NCBI RefSeq assembly: GCF_017377875.1
Contig: NZ_CP070975.1
Location: forward strand, 992,001 to 1,056,000
DNA: 64,000 nucleotides
Direction: 5' to 3'
DNA from: Alcaligenes sp. SORT26
GTDB taxonomy: Bacteria > Pseudomonadota > Gammaproteobacteria > Burkholderiales > Burkholderiaceae_B
Under the pieces are notes generated by a model. The model worked only from the letters and a program-made list of their open reading frames with translations. It did no database searches and had not been told where the DNA came from. Each line of letters begins with the position of its first letter. The stretch's first letter is position 1. Made by a program: the position numbers and the translations under genes. Below are positions 47,057-55,023 of the stretch, piece by piece.

Positions 47057-49129
47057 ATGACGACAAATCCCTTACTGGTTCCTATCGACAGCCTTATTGA
47101 CTATCCCGCCATCCAGCCCGAGCACATCGAGCAGGCGGTGGACCAACTGCTGGCCTTGGCCCGCCAAGCCGTAGACACAGTCTCCAACGACGATAGCGAA
47201 CCCAGTTGGGGCAACATCGTCGAGCCCATCACCGACGCCACCGAAACCTTGTATCGCGCCTGGTCGGTGGCGGGTCACCTGAACTCGGTCATCAATACGC
47301 CCGAGCTGCGCACGGTCTACAACCAGTGCCTGCCGCGCATGAGCGAGTTCTCGACCTGGGTGGGCTTGAACCGTCCTTTGTTCCTGCGTTATCAGGCTCT
47401 GGCCGACAGTCCGGCCTTTGCCGCCCTGACGCCCCAGCGCCAACGTATCATTACCCTGGCCCTGCGTGATTTCCGCCTGAGCGGCGTACAACTGGAAGGT
47501 CAGGCGCGTGATGACTACGCCCGTATTTCCGAAGAGTTGGCTCAGACCTCGCAGCAGTTCTCCGAGCATGTGCTCGATGCCATTGACCAGTGGCATTACC
47601 TGGTCACGGACAAGGCTGAGCTGGACGGTATCCCGGACGACGTTCTGGCTGCTGCCCAACGTGCTGCCCAGGAAAACGATCAGGAAGGCTGGCGTCTGAC
47701 GCTGAAAATGCCTTGCTACCTGCCTGTCATGCAATACGCTCGCAATCAAACCTTGCGTGAGCTGATGTACCGGGCCTACACCACCATTGCCTCCGAACAA
47801 GGCGATGCCCAATTCGATAATTCCCAGGCGATTGAAACCCTGCTGGACCTGCGTGCCCAGGAAGCCAGCCTGTTGGGATTTGCCAGCTACGCCCATATGC
47901 GTCTGGAAACCCGCATGGCCGACACCCCTGAGCAGGTGATGAGCTTCTTGCGCGATCTGGCCGCCAAAGCCCGTCCCTACGCCCGCCAGGATCTGGACGA
48001 ACTGCAAGCCTTCGCTCAAAAAGAACTGGGCCTGGAAACCTTGCAAGCCTGGGATGTCCCTTTCAGTGCCGAGCGCTTGCGCGAACAGCGCTACGCCTAC
48101 TCGGAAGACGAGGTCAAACAGTACTTCACAGAGCCCGCTGTCTTAAGCGGCCTGTTCAAAGTCATTCAGCGTTTGTTCGATGTCACGCTGCGTGCCGCCG
48201 ACGTCCCCGCCTGGCATCCTGCCGTGCGTCCTTTTGAAGTGATTGCCTCGGATGGCAAGGTGCTGGGCTATCTGTACATGGACCTGCATGCTCGCCAAGG
48301 CAAGCAAGGCGGTGCCTGGGTGGATAGTGAACGCAGCCGTCGCCGTCTGGGTGAAGAGCTGTGTCTGCCTATCGCTTACCTGGTGTGCAACTTTGCCGAG
48401 CCCCAGCCCGGTCGCCCCGCCCTGCTGACGCATGACGATGTCATCACCCTGTTCCACGAGTCCGGCCACGCCCTGCACACGCTGCTCTCGCGTGTAGACG
48501 ATCCGGCTGCCTCGGCCTTCTCCGCCGTGGAATGGGACGCCATCGAACTGCCTTCGCAGTTCATGGAAAACTTCTGCTGGGAATGGCCCGTCGTTCAGAT
48601 GCTGACCGCCCACGTGGAAACCGGCGAACATCTGCCACGCTCGCTCTACAACAAGCTGAATCTGGCTCGCAATTTCCAAAGCGGCATGCAAATGGTGCGC
48701 CAACTGGAATTTTCGCTGTTCGACATGCTGATCCATTCGCGTGACAGCGGCATGAGCATTGACGATGTGATGGACATTCTGTCCCAGGTTCGTCAGGAAG
48801 TCGCCGTCTTGTTCCCACCCGAATGGCACCGCTTCCCGCATCAGTTCTCGCACTTGTTTGCGGGTGGCTATGGTGCGGGTTACTACAGCTACAAGTGGGC
48901 AGAGGTCCTGTCCGCCGATGCCTACTCGGCCTTTGAGGAAAAAGCCTATACCCACTCGGATGGGGCGCGTGATACCCTCGACAGCAATACGGGGCATCGC
49001 TTCTGGCGCGAGATTCTGTCCGTAGGGGGCGAACGCCCGGCGGCTGACTCCTTCCGTGCTTTCCGTGGCCGCGACCCTTCCATTACCGCCCTGCTCCGTC
49101 ACAGCGGCCTGACTCCAGAGCCAGCCTGA
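47057..49129 (+). CDS. prlC: Oligopeptidase A (M3 family metallopeptidase)
   Basis: Cytoplasmic zinc peptidase of 690 residues that degrades short peptides such as cleaved signal peptides. The zinc motif HExxH is in TLFHESGHALHTLLS near residue 467, and the third zinc ligand Glu follows in VEWDAIELPSQFMENFCWEW. The C-terminal GGYGAGYYSYKWAEVLSADAY is an M3 landmark. It begins 15 bases after folD. No signal peptide is present. Confidence 0.95.
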   Translation: MTTNPLLVPIDSLIDYPAIQPEHIEQAVDQLLALARQAVDTVSNDDSEPSWGNIVEPITDATETLYRAWSVAGHLNSVINTPELRTVYNQCLPRMSEFSTWVGLNRPLFLRYQALADSPAFAALTPQRQRIITLALRDFRLSGVQLEGQARDDYARISEELAQTSQQFSEHVLDAIDQWHYLVTDKAELDGIPDDVLAAAQRAAQENDQEGWRLTLKMPCYLPVMQYARNQTLRELMYRAYTTIASEQGDAQFDNSQAIETLLDLRAQEASLLGFASYAHMRLETRMADTPEQVMSFLRDLAAKARPYARQDLDELQAFAQKELGLETLQAWDVPFSAERLREQRYAYSEDEVKQYFTEPAVLSGLFKVIQRLFDVTLRAADVPAWHPAVRPFEVIASDGKVLGYLYMDLHARQGKQGGAWVDSERSRRRLGEELCLPIAYLVCNFAEPQPGRPALLTHDDVITLFHESGHALHTLLSRVDDPAASAFSAVEWDAIELPSQFMENFCWEWPVVQMLTAHVETGEHLPRSLYNKLNLARNFQSGMQMVRQLEFSLFDMLIHSRDSGMSIDDVMDILSQVRQEVAVLFPPEWHRFPHQFSHLFAGGYGAGYYSYKWAEVLSADAYSAFEEKAYTHSDGARDTLDSNTGHRFWREILSVGGERPAADSFRAFRGRDPSITALLRHSGLTPEPA

Positions 49130-49144
49130 ACTCAGAGGACGTCC

Positions 49145-49759
49145 ATGACACCCAGCCGCCCCGTTCAGTCCATTCTTGTCTTGTTAAAACAATGTGGTCT
49201 GAGCCTGGCGCTGGGGCTATTCATGCTTGGCAGTGCTGCCGCTGCCAATCTGCATCCCGTACGTGGCTTCCTGCCCGACCTGCGTTTTTCCCTGCAAGCC
49301 GCTGGCCACAAAACCGTCACCCAGGATGACTTCAAGGATAAAGTCGTCATGATGTTCTTTGGCTATGCCAGTTGCCCGGATATTTGCCCCACCACCTTGG
49401 CTCAACTGGGCCTGGTCATGGAAGAACTGGGGAACGATGCCGAGCAGGTACGCATCATCTTTGTCAGTGTGGACCCCCACCGCGATACGCCCGACTCCCT
49501 GGCCCGTTATGTGGCCGCCTTTGATGGCAAGCACACGACAGGCCTGACAGGCTCTGAAAAGCAAATTGCTGATCTGGCCCGTCGTTACCGGGTAGCCTTC
49601 CAGATTGAAAAACCCGATCCCAAAGCGCCCGAGAACTACGAGGTATCGCACAGCCGGGGCGTGTACATTTTCGACCAGCAAGGTAGAGCGCGCTATCTGG
49701 CTCCGGATACCGAGTCGGTGCAGGTTCTGGCGGCTGGGGTACGCAGCTTGCTGCCCTAA
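49145..49759 (+). CDS. SCO1/SenC family copper-binding thioredoxin-like protein
   Basis: Protein of 204 residues with an N-terminal signal or anchor helix (about residues 10-34, LSLALGLFMLGSAAAANL) and a periplasmic thioredoxin fold. The copper-binding CxxxC is Cys77-Pro-Asp-Ile-Cys81 in GYASCPDICPTT, and the third ligand His169 is in YEVSHSRGVYIFD. The family delivers copper to cytochrome c oxidase or protects against oxidative stress. No oxidase genes are nearby. It follows prlC by 15 bases; its stop codon overlaps that of the convergent peroxidase-family gene. Confidence 0.93.
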   Translation: MTPSRPVQSILVLLKQCGLSLALGLFMLGSAAAANLHPVRGFLPDLRFSLQAAGHKTVTQDDFKDKVVMMFFGYASCPDICPTTLAQLGLVMEELGNDAEQVRIIFVSVDPHRDTPDSLARYVAAFDGKHTTGLTGSEKQIADLARRYRVAFQIEKPDPKAPENYEVSHSRGVYIFDQQGRARYLAPDTESVQVLAAGVRSLLP

Positions 49760-50217
49760 GCCTGCTGCTCTTTCACCGCTTGAGGCGGATTTCTGAAGCT
49801 GATTGCCAAACGGTTATAGGTATTCATCAGCCCGATAGCAATGGTGAGATCCACCAGTTCTTTCTCGCTAAATACCTCCCGTGCCGCCTGATAATCCTGA
49901 TCAGGCACACCCGTGCAGGCCACATTCGTGACGCTCTCGGCCCAGGCAAGCCCGGCACGTTCACGCTCACTAAAAAGAGAACCCGCTTCGGCCCAGGCTT
50001 GCAGCAAAGCCAGCTTCTCAACTTTCACCCCATGCTTGAGAAGATCACGGGTGTGCATGTCCAGACAATAAGCACAATTATTGATCTGCGATATACGCAG
50101 AAAAATCAATTCGACAAACTGGGTATCCAAGCCACACTGCAGCACGTAGGCATAGACCGAACCCAGGCTTTTAGTTCCAGCGGGCGCAACCTGCGCATAA
50201 TCAATTCGTTGGGTCAT
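49756..50217 (-). CDS. AhpD-like / carboxymuconolactone decarboxylase family protein
   Basis: Protein of 153 residues of the AhpD-like all-helical fold. The redox motif CxxC is Cys48-Ala-Tyr-Cys51 in INNCAYCLDMHTRDL, with His55 following, as in alkylhydroperoxidase-type members. Such proteins reduce peroxides or take part in thiol redox chemistry; the exact substrate is unknown. It ends convergently with the SCO gene, the two stop codons overlapping by 3 bases. About 70 bases separate it from the upstream oxidoreductase gene. Confidence 0.87.
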   Translation of the reverse strand: MTQRIDYAQVAPAGTKSLGSVYAYVLQCGLDTQFVELIFLRISQINNCAYCLDMHTRDLLKHGVKVEKLALLQAWAEAGSLFSERERAGLAWAESVTNVACTGVPDQDYQAAREVFSEKELVDLTIAIGLMNTYNRLAISFRNPPQAVKEQQA

Positions 50218-50290
50218 CTCTTGCTCCCTGATTAAATAAGATGGGCTATCTTGCTAACTGACGACGAGGACATGGAACAGCCCGTACGAC

Positions 50291-50926
50291 TCAAGAAACC
50301 ACTCCGTCCTTGACCGACCAGTTCATAAAATACTCAGCAATCTCGGCCTGCGCTCCCAGCCTGGCTTCCTCCAGCAGCGCTTCGTCTTTGGCACTACCTT
50401 GCACCGAAAAAAAGGTGATGCATTTAAAGCCAATCGTAGCCAGCACGGCTCTCAAATAAGGCGTCAGGAAATCCGGCTGATGGGCCTGGGAGCCCGAAAA
50501 CACGGCACCCGACGATACGGCTACAAAAACAGGCCGGTCCGCTAGCTTCCCGATTTTTCCTGCTGGCGTGGCACTAAAAGTATGGCGAATCCGCACAACA
50601 TGATCTATCCAGGATTTCAAGCCGGATGGAACGGTGTAATTATGCATGGGCGTGGCAATGACCAGATAATCCGCTTCCGACAAGCTCTGAATCAAGTCAT
50701 CTGACCGCCCTAAAGAACCGCCTTCAGCGTCCTCAGGATCGCATGGTCCACCCAAGGCGCGAGCATAGGGTGCGTCCACATGCGAGAGCCGATTCGCGTC
50801 AATCTCAAGAATCTCTGTGCCAAGGGCGGCATCGGATTTTGACAAAGCCTCCACAATGAACTGCGACAAGCGAAAGCTTTCCGAATGCACGCCATTTGGG
50901 CTACAAGCCAATCGAAGAATAGTCAC
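50291..50926 (-). CDS. FMN-dependent NAD(P)H oxidoreductase, azoreductase (AzoR/AcpD) family
   Basis: Protein of 211 residues with a flavodoxin-like fold. The N-terminus ILRLACSPNGVHSESFRLSQ is the FMN phosphate loop variant of this family, and ATPMHNYTVPSGLKSWIDHV is the signature of AzoR-type FMN-dependent NADH:quinone/azo reductases, followed by VAVSSGAVFSG. It probably reduces quinones or azo compounds by two electrons. It starts 5 bases after the GNAT gene ends, so the two are co-transcribed. Confidence 0.88.
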   Translation of the reverse strand: MTILRLACSPNGVHSESFRLSQFIVEALSKSDAALGTEILEIDANRLSHVDAPYARALGGPCDPEDAEGGSLGRSDDLIQSLSEADYLVIATPMHNYTVPSGLKSWIDHVVRIRHTFSATPAGKIGKLADRPVFVAVSSGAVFSGSQAHQPDFLTPYLRAVLATIGFKCITFFSVQGSAKDEALLEEARLGAQAEIAEYFMNWSVKDGVVS

Positions 50927-50931
50927 GATAT

Positions 50932-51369
50932 CTATTTACCTAACACTTTGCTAAATCCCAAGGAAGCGCTCAGCATCCCTTGCCGAAAATAAAACCGCTG
51001 TGCGAGTGCGAAATTCAGGCCGGTATCCAATACCAAGCGCGAGCAGCCTGCCTCCTGGGCCAGACTCTCCAGCCTATGCAACAGACTAGCACCATGACCA
51101 GCGCTACGCTTCTCTGTGCTCACGACCAGATCGTCCACATAAAGAAAGTGACCGAAGATCAGATTTTGCTGATAGCGATAGCCAGCCAAAGCAATAGGCT
51201 CCCCCGCCTCCCACACCGCCAGCAAGGCGTAGCGTTCTGATCGCATATCCTCCACTTGGCGAACAAACTCATCTGCATCCAGCAGATGAGGCCGTAATTG
51301 CTGCATAAGTGCGAAGCACGCTCTGAGCTCCTGAGCGGTTTCGACATGGCGCATTTCCAAAATAGCCAC
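50932..51369 (-). CDS. GNAT family N-acetyltransferase
   Basis: Protein of about 145 residues with a GNAT fold: MRHVETAQELRACFALMQQLRPHL, the beta-strand segment FGHFLYVDDLVVSTEKRSAGHGASLLHRL, in which RSAGHGA is the acetyl-CoA pyrophosphate loop, and LVLDTGLNFALAQRFYFRQGM (LDTG to RFYFRQG). The start is uncertain: GTG at 51369 follows GGAG, an ATG at 51354 begins the conserved core, and the frame stays open to 51441. The substrate is unknown. It is divergent from a MocR-type regulator and co-transcribed with the azoreductase-like gene. Confidence 0.8.
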   Translation of the reverse strand: MAILEMRHVETAQELRACFALMQQLRPHLLDADEFVRQVEDMRSERYALLAVWEAGEPIALAGYRYQQNLIFGHFLYVDDLVVSTEKRSAGHGASLLHRLESLAQEAGCSRLVLDTGLNFALAQRFYFRQGMLSASLGFSKVLGK

Positions 51370-51447
51370 GAGCCCCTTCTCCTCAATATCTCTGCCCAAC
51401 TGGCAGTCGCTGAGGCTATTTTGCGTGGATTCATGACACAATCAAAG

Positions 51448-51462
51448 ATCCATAAATTGGAT
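51448..51462. promoter_or_regulatory. Small inverted repeat between GNAT and MocR genes
   Basis: ATCCA-TAAAT-TGGAT is a perfect 5-bp inverted repeat in the short divergent promoter region, 14 bases upstream of the MocR ATG. Two further partial copies of TGGAT/TCCA lie nearby (51426-51430 and 51473-51476). It may be a binding site for the MocR protein. Confidence 0.3.
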
Positions 51463-51475
51463 TTTCAACTAGTCC

Positions 51476-52912
51476 ATGTTGCCTATATTTATTGAACGCC
51501 TTGCGCTCAGCAGCTCCCGTAATGAGCCCATGTACAAGCAGATTTATGAGCGCTTCCGGGCCGCTATCATTCAGGGCACACTGAGTCCGGGCGACCGGAT
51601 TCCCTCTGCACGCGGCTTGGCAACGGAATTAGGAGTGGCGCGCGGCACCGTCGAGATGGCCTACTCCTTGCTGCATGCTGAAGGTTATGTGCAGCCACGG
51701 GGGCAAGCGGGCACGGTAGTTACTCCGGGATTGCAGGCCCGGCCCTCAGAAACGAGCTCGCATCTTGCCACTACGCTGTCCACAAGGGCTCTGGATCAGG
51801 AGCAGGAGCCCATGCCATTCCAGATGGGCTTGCCTGCCCTGGACGCTTTCCCCCGCAAGATCTGGGCGCGTCTAGGCGCCAGACACTTGCGCAGCATGCA
51901 GGCTGCGGACCTGTCCTATCCACCGCAAAATGGCTTGCCCGAACTACGTGCCACGATTGCCACCCATTTGCAGGTAGCGCGCGGTATCCAATGCACGCCT
52001 GCACAGGTATTCATTACTTCGGGATACCGAGAGAGCTTGCATCTGTTCATCCACGCACTCTTGCAAAACCATGAACAAGTCTGGGTGGAAGACCCCTGCT
52101 ATCCATTAACGCGTGAAATACTGCAGCACTCGGGTTTGAGCATGGTGGCCGTGGGCGTTGATGAGCAAGGCTTAAGAGTGTCCGAGGGCATACAAAAAGC
52201 ACCGCAGGCCAGCGCAGCAATCGTGACGCCCGCCCACCAAAGCCCACTTAGCGTGACGCTGTCCCTGACCCGACGCCAAGCCTTACTGGAGTGGGCAGAG
52301 CGCAATCAACGCTGGATCGTGGAGGATGATTATGACGGAGAATATCGCTATGTCAGCCGGCCTCTGCCCGCTTTGAAAAGCCTGGATCATCATGGTCGTG
52401 TAATTTACGCAGGCACCTTCAGCAAGCTGCTGTTTCCCGGCATTCGCCTGGCCTATCTGGTAGTTCCTGAAGCGCAGATTCAGCGATTTGACGCCGTCAA
52501 ACAGGTTTTGGGCAGCGGTATCCCTGGACTGACGCAAGCCTTGCTCAGCTCCTTCATGGTCGAAGGGCATTTTGCACGCCACATTCAGCGCATGCGAAGG
52601 CTGTATGCAGAGCGCCGAGAGGCCACGGCAGCGGGATTATCCAAAGCGTTTGGTGCCAGCATGTCCATTGATCCGCAACCGGGTGGCATGCATCTATTGG
52701 TCAGGATGCAAGGTCATCACACTGATCGTGCGCTGGCCGATCGCCTGCGCCAGAACGGCATCTATGCGCAGGCCTTATCGCGCTGGACAAGTGAAGCTGC
52801 TTGCGGCTCGGGCCTCTTGTTGGGCTTTACCAATATAGAGTCGCAAGAGCGGGCCGAGCAGCTCGGCCGCCGTATCATGGACCTGAAGCAGCACCCTGAC
52901 GACCAAGTCTGA
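51476..52912 (+). CDS. MocR family regulator (GntR winged helix plus aminotransferase domain)
   Basis: Protein of 478 residues. The N-terminal GntR-type winged helix (about residues 15-80, MYKQIYERFRAAIIQGTLSPG then RIPSARGLATELGVARGTVEMAY) binds DNA. The rest is a fold-type I aminotransferase-like domain that should bind pyridoxal phosphate through Lys317 in GTFSKLLFPGIRLAYLV, with VEDDYDGEYRY and ITSGYRESLHLF also conserved. Family members respond to PLP or amino compounds (PdxR, GabR, TauR). Its divergent neighbours, a GNAT enzyme and a flavin reductase, are its likeliest targets. A terminator overlaps its stop codon. Confidence 0.92.
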   Translation: MLPIFIERLALSSSRNEPMYKQIYERFRAAIIQGTLSPGDRIPSARGLATELGVARGTVEMAYSLLHAEGYVQPRGQAGTVVTPGLQARPSETSSHLATTLSTRALDQEQEPMPFQMGLPALDAFPRKIWARLGARHLRSMQAADLSYPPQNGLPELRATIATHLQVARGIQCTPAQVFITSGYRESLHLFIHALLQNHEQVWVEDPCYPLTREILQHSGLSMVAVGVDEQGLRVSEGIQKAPQASAAIVTPAHQSPLSVTLSLTRRQALLEWAERNQRWIVEDDYDGEYRYVSRPLPALKSLDHHGRVIYAGTFSKLLFPGIRLAYLVVPEAQIQRFDAVKQVLGSGIPGLTQALLSSFMVEGHFARHIQRMRRLYAERREATAAGLSKAFGASMSIDPQPGGMHLLVRMQGHHTDRALADRLRQNGIYAQALSRWTSEAACGSGLLLGFTNIESQERAEQLGRRIMDLKQHPDDQV

Positions 52913-52925
52913 TCGGGTGCTTTTT
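52891..52925 (+). terminator. Intrinsic terminator of the MocR gene
   Basis: GCACCC (52891-52896) pairs with GGGTGC (52915-52920) around a partly structured loop, followed by TTTTT. The stem spans the stop codon at 52910-52912. The 6-bp stem makes the call moderate. Confidence 0.6.
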
Positions 52926-52946
52926 GACAGGCTTTGCGGCCTGTCA
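52925..52946. repeat. Hairpin between convergent MocR and flavoprotein genes
   Basis: TGACAGGC-TTTGCG-GCCTGTCA is an 8-bp stem 8 bases past the minus-strand flavoprotein stop codon. It lacks a T tract on the 3' side in either direction, so termination is uncertain. Confidence 0.45.
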
Positions 52947-52954
52947 GAAATCCA

Positions 52955-54340
52955 TCAGGAAGATTTCAAAGCAGATTGAGCCTGACGCAAGGCCGTACGC
53001 AAACCTTCTTCCAGTACCGGATGGTAGAACGGCATCGCCAACATCTGATCCAGGGTCAGCCCCATCTGCAAGGACCAGGCCAACAGGTGGGCGATATGCT
53101 CGGCTTGAGGCCCGACCATCTCGGCTCCCAGGAACTTGCCCTCCTTGTCCGCATAAACATGCAGCAAGCCACGGTTAACCAGCATCACGCGAGCACGGCC
53201 CTGATTGCCGAAGTTCACGCTCCCTGTCACCGCGCCTTCTGGCAGTGATTTGAAGGGTGTACCAACGACAGCCACCTGCGGATCACTAAATACCACCGCC
53301 ATGCGCGCACGACGCGCCATAGGCTCGTCCTGGCCATTGCTGATGGCCTGCAAAGCGGCCAGACGACCATCATCCGCTGCCTCGTGCAAGATAGGCGCAC
53401 GCTGATTCACATCACCCGCGAGATAAATGGAGGTGCCTTTCAGTTGCAGGCTGTCCATGTCAAAGACCACACGCCCTTTGCTATCCCACTGCGCTGGCGT
53501 ATTTTCCAAGCCCAGATTGTCCAGTTGCGGACTGCGCCCGGCGGCACCCAACACGTAGTCGTAATCCTCGACCACTTCCTTACCATCCACCTGCAAACGC
53601 ACGCGTGCCTTGCCATTGACAACTTCGCTACCCAATACGGCTACGTCAGCGCGAATGTTCAGCTCCTGGCTGAAAATTGCCCGTCCGGCTTCACGCACCT
53701 CGGGATCAGAAAGACCGGCCAGACTCTGGCTGCGGTTGATAATGGAGACTTTCACCCCTACACGCGCCAGCGCCTGCCCCAGCTCCAGACCAATTACGCC
53801 CGTACCGACAACCAGCACGCTTTCCGGTAAATCCGTCCAGTCGAAAACATCCTCGTTATTGATCAGCAAGGCTCCCAGCGGCTCCAGCTCCTTGGGGCGC
53901 ACGGGCGTGGAGCCTGTGGCAATAATCACGTGCTTTGCGGTGATACGAGTATGGTCATCCACCTCCAGCACATGCTCGGAGACAAAGCGGGCATGGCCAC
54001 GCACTTTATCCTCGGCATCAAAGCCTTCCACATCATCCACGACAAACCGCACAAAGCGATCACGCTCACGACGCACCCGGTCCATGACCTGTTTGCCATC
54101 AATGCGAATATCGCCGTCCACATGCACACCAAAGGGAGCGGTATGACGCGCGTGATGCGCCGCATCGGCAGCCGCAATCAGCAGCTTGGAGGGCATGCAG
54201 CCAACCCGTGCGCACATCGTGCCGTAAGGGCCCGACTCGATCATCAGCGTTCTCTTGCCGGCCCGTTTGGCCGTGCGATACGCTGTCATGCCCGCTGTCC
54301 CCGCTCCAATCACGGCAACATCACACTGAATTTCTTTCAT
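52955..54340 (-). CDS. Flavoprotein disulfide reductase, dihydrolipoyl dehydrogenase-like
   Basis: Protein of 461 residues of the class I pyridine nucleotide disulfide oxidoreductases. The FAD motif is VAVIGAGTAGMTAYRTA (about residues 8-24), and the redox cysteines are Cys43 and Cys48 in GTMCARVGCMPSK. The NAD(P) motif is VLVVGTGVIGLELGQAL, ALGDCA is replaced by IYLAGDVNQRAP, and the C-terminal His-Glu pair is in YHPVLEEGLR. It has no lipoyl domain and is only distantly like the lpdA product in this window, so it is not the PDH E3. The substrate is unknown. It is divergent from a CueR-like regulator that may control it. Confidence 0.87.
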   Translation of the reverse strand: MKEIQCDVAVIGAGTAGMTAYRTAKRAGKRTLMIESGPYGTMCARVGCMPSKLLIAAADAAHHARHTAPFGVHVDGDIRIDGKQVMDRVRRERDRFVRFVVDDVEGFDAEDKVRGHARFVSEHVLEVDDHTRITAKHVIIATGSTPVRPKELEPLGALLINNEDVFDWTDLPESVLVVGTGVIGLELGQALARVGVKVSIINRSQSLAGLSDPEVREAGRAIFSQELNIRADVAVLGSEVVNGKARVRLQVDGKEVVEDYDYVLGAAGRSPQLDNLGLENTPAQWDSKGRVVFDMDSLQLKGTSIYLAGDVNQRAPILHEAADDGRLAALQAISNGQDEPMARRARMAVVFSDPQVAVVGTPFKSLPEGAVTGSVNFGNQGRARVMLVNRGLLHVYADKEGKFLGAEMVGPQAEHIAHLLAWSLQMGLTLDQMLAMPFYHPVLEEGLRTALRQAQSALKSS

Positions 54341-54368
54341 AACCGCTCCTTGAATTCATACTAAGGCA

Positions 54369-54382
54369 ATCAGGGGCCTGAT
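54369..54382. promoter_or_regulatory. Candidate operator in the flavoprotein / MerR promoter region
   Basis: ATCAGG-GG-CCTGAT is a 14-base palindrome placed, on the minus strand, five bases before a TAGTAT -10-like element of the flavoprotein gene. A dyad inside the promoter spacer is the usual arrangement for MerR-family control. The -35 is not clear. Confidence 0.4.
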
Positions 54383-54468
54383 GACCTACCCGAGCACCCG
54401 TTCTACAATGTGCAGAATCGACCTTTTCAATCATAACGCAGTCCCCCCGTACTGCCCGAGGAAAGCCC

Positions 54469-54885
54469 ATGCTGATTAGTGAAGCGGCCCGCATCACCGG
54501 CCTGACACCCAAGATGATCCGGCACTATGAAGATCTGGGACTGTTAAATAGTGACCGTGCCCCCAATGGCTATCGTGTCTACCAGGATCAGGACCTAGAT
54601 ACCCTGCACTTTATTGTGCGTGCCAAGGAGCTGGGGTTCAATCTGGCAGACATCCAGCAACTGACCAGCCTGTGGCGCGACCAGCAACGCCCCAGCAGCG
54701 AGGTCAAGCAACTGGCACAGGCCCATATCAAAGCCTTGGAAAGCCGCGCTGCCCTCTTGCTGGACATGGCAGCCAAGCTGCGGGTGCTGGCCGAACAATG
54801 TCAGGGTGACCACCAGCCCGATTGCCCCATTCTGGACGGTTTGGAAGGCGGCCATTGTTCCGGGTCGGCACAAAAAACTGCCTGA
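54469..54885 (+). CDS. MerR family regulator, CueR-like
   Basis: Regulator of 138 residues. The N-terminal winged helix reads MLISEAARITGLTPKMIRHY and EDLGLLNSDRAPNGYRVY, a typical MerR/CueR domain, followed by a dimerisation coiled coil (about residues 75-108). The metal-binding loop holds Cys111 and Cys119 (C-x7-C) in CQGDHQPDCPIL, matching Cys112 and Cys120 of E. coli CueR, and Ser at the position that selects monovalent copper over zinc or mercury is kept (SSEVK). No copper ATPase or copper chaperone is next to it; the divergent flavoprotein gene is the nearest possible target. Confidence 0.9.
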   Translation: MLISEAARITGLTPKMIRHYEDLGLLNSDRAPNGYRVYQDQDLDTLHFIVRAKELGFNLADIQQLTSLWRDQQRPSSEVKQLAQAHIKALESRAALLLDMAAKLRVLAEQCQGDHQPDCPILDGLEGGHCSGSAQKTA

Positions 54886-54954
54886 GCGCAGGCTCATCCA
54901 GACACAGGCCGCACTTGTCGGCATCCCACAGATCTCTTGAAGCAGAACGGCTCT

Positions 54955-54996
54955 AAAAAAAATGCCTCTCAAACCTTCAACAAGGCTTGAGAGGCA
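54955..54996 (-). terminator. Intrinsic terminator of the TRAP/catabolic operon
   Basis: TGCCTCTCAA (54963-54972) pairs perfectly with TTGAGAGGCA (54987-54996), with an inner CCTT/AAGG stem. On the minus strand it is followed by a run of eight T. It starts 28 bases past the dctM stop codon and closes the operon. Confidence 0.93.
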
Positions 54997-55023
54997 GCGG
55001 CATAGTGCCAATCTATAGATAGG

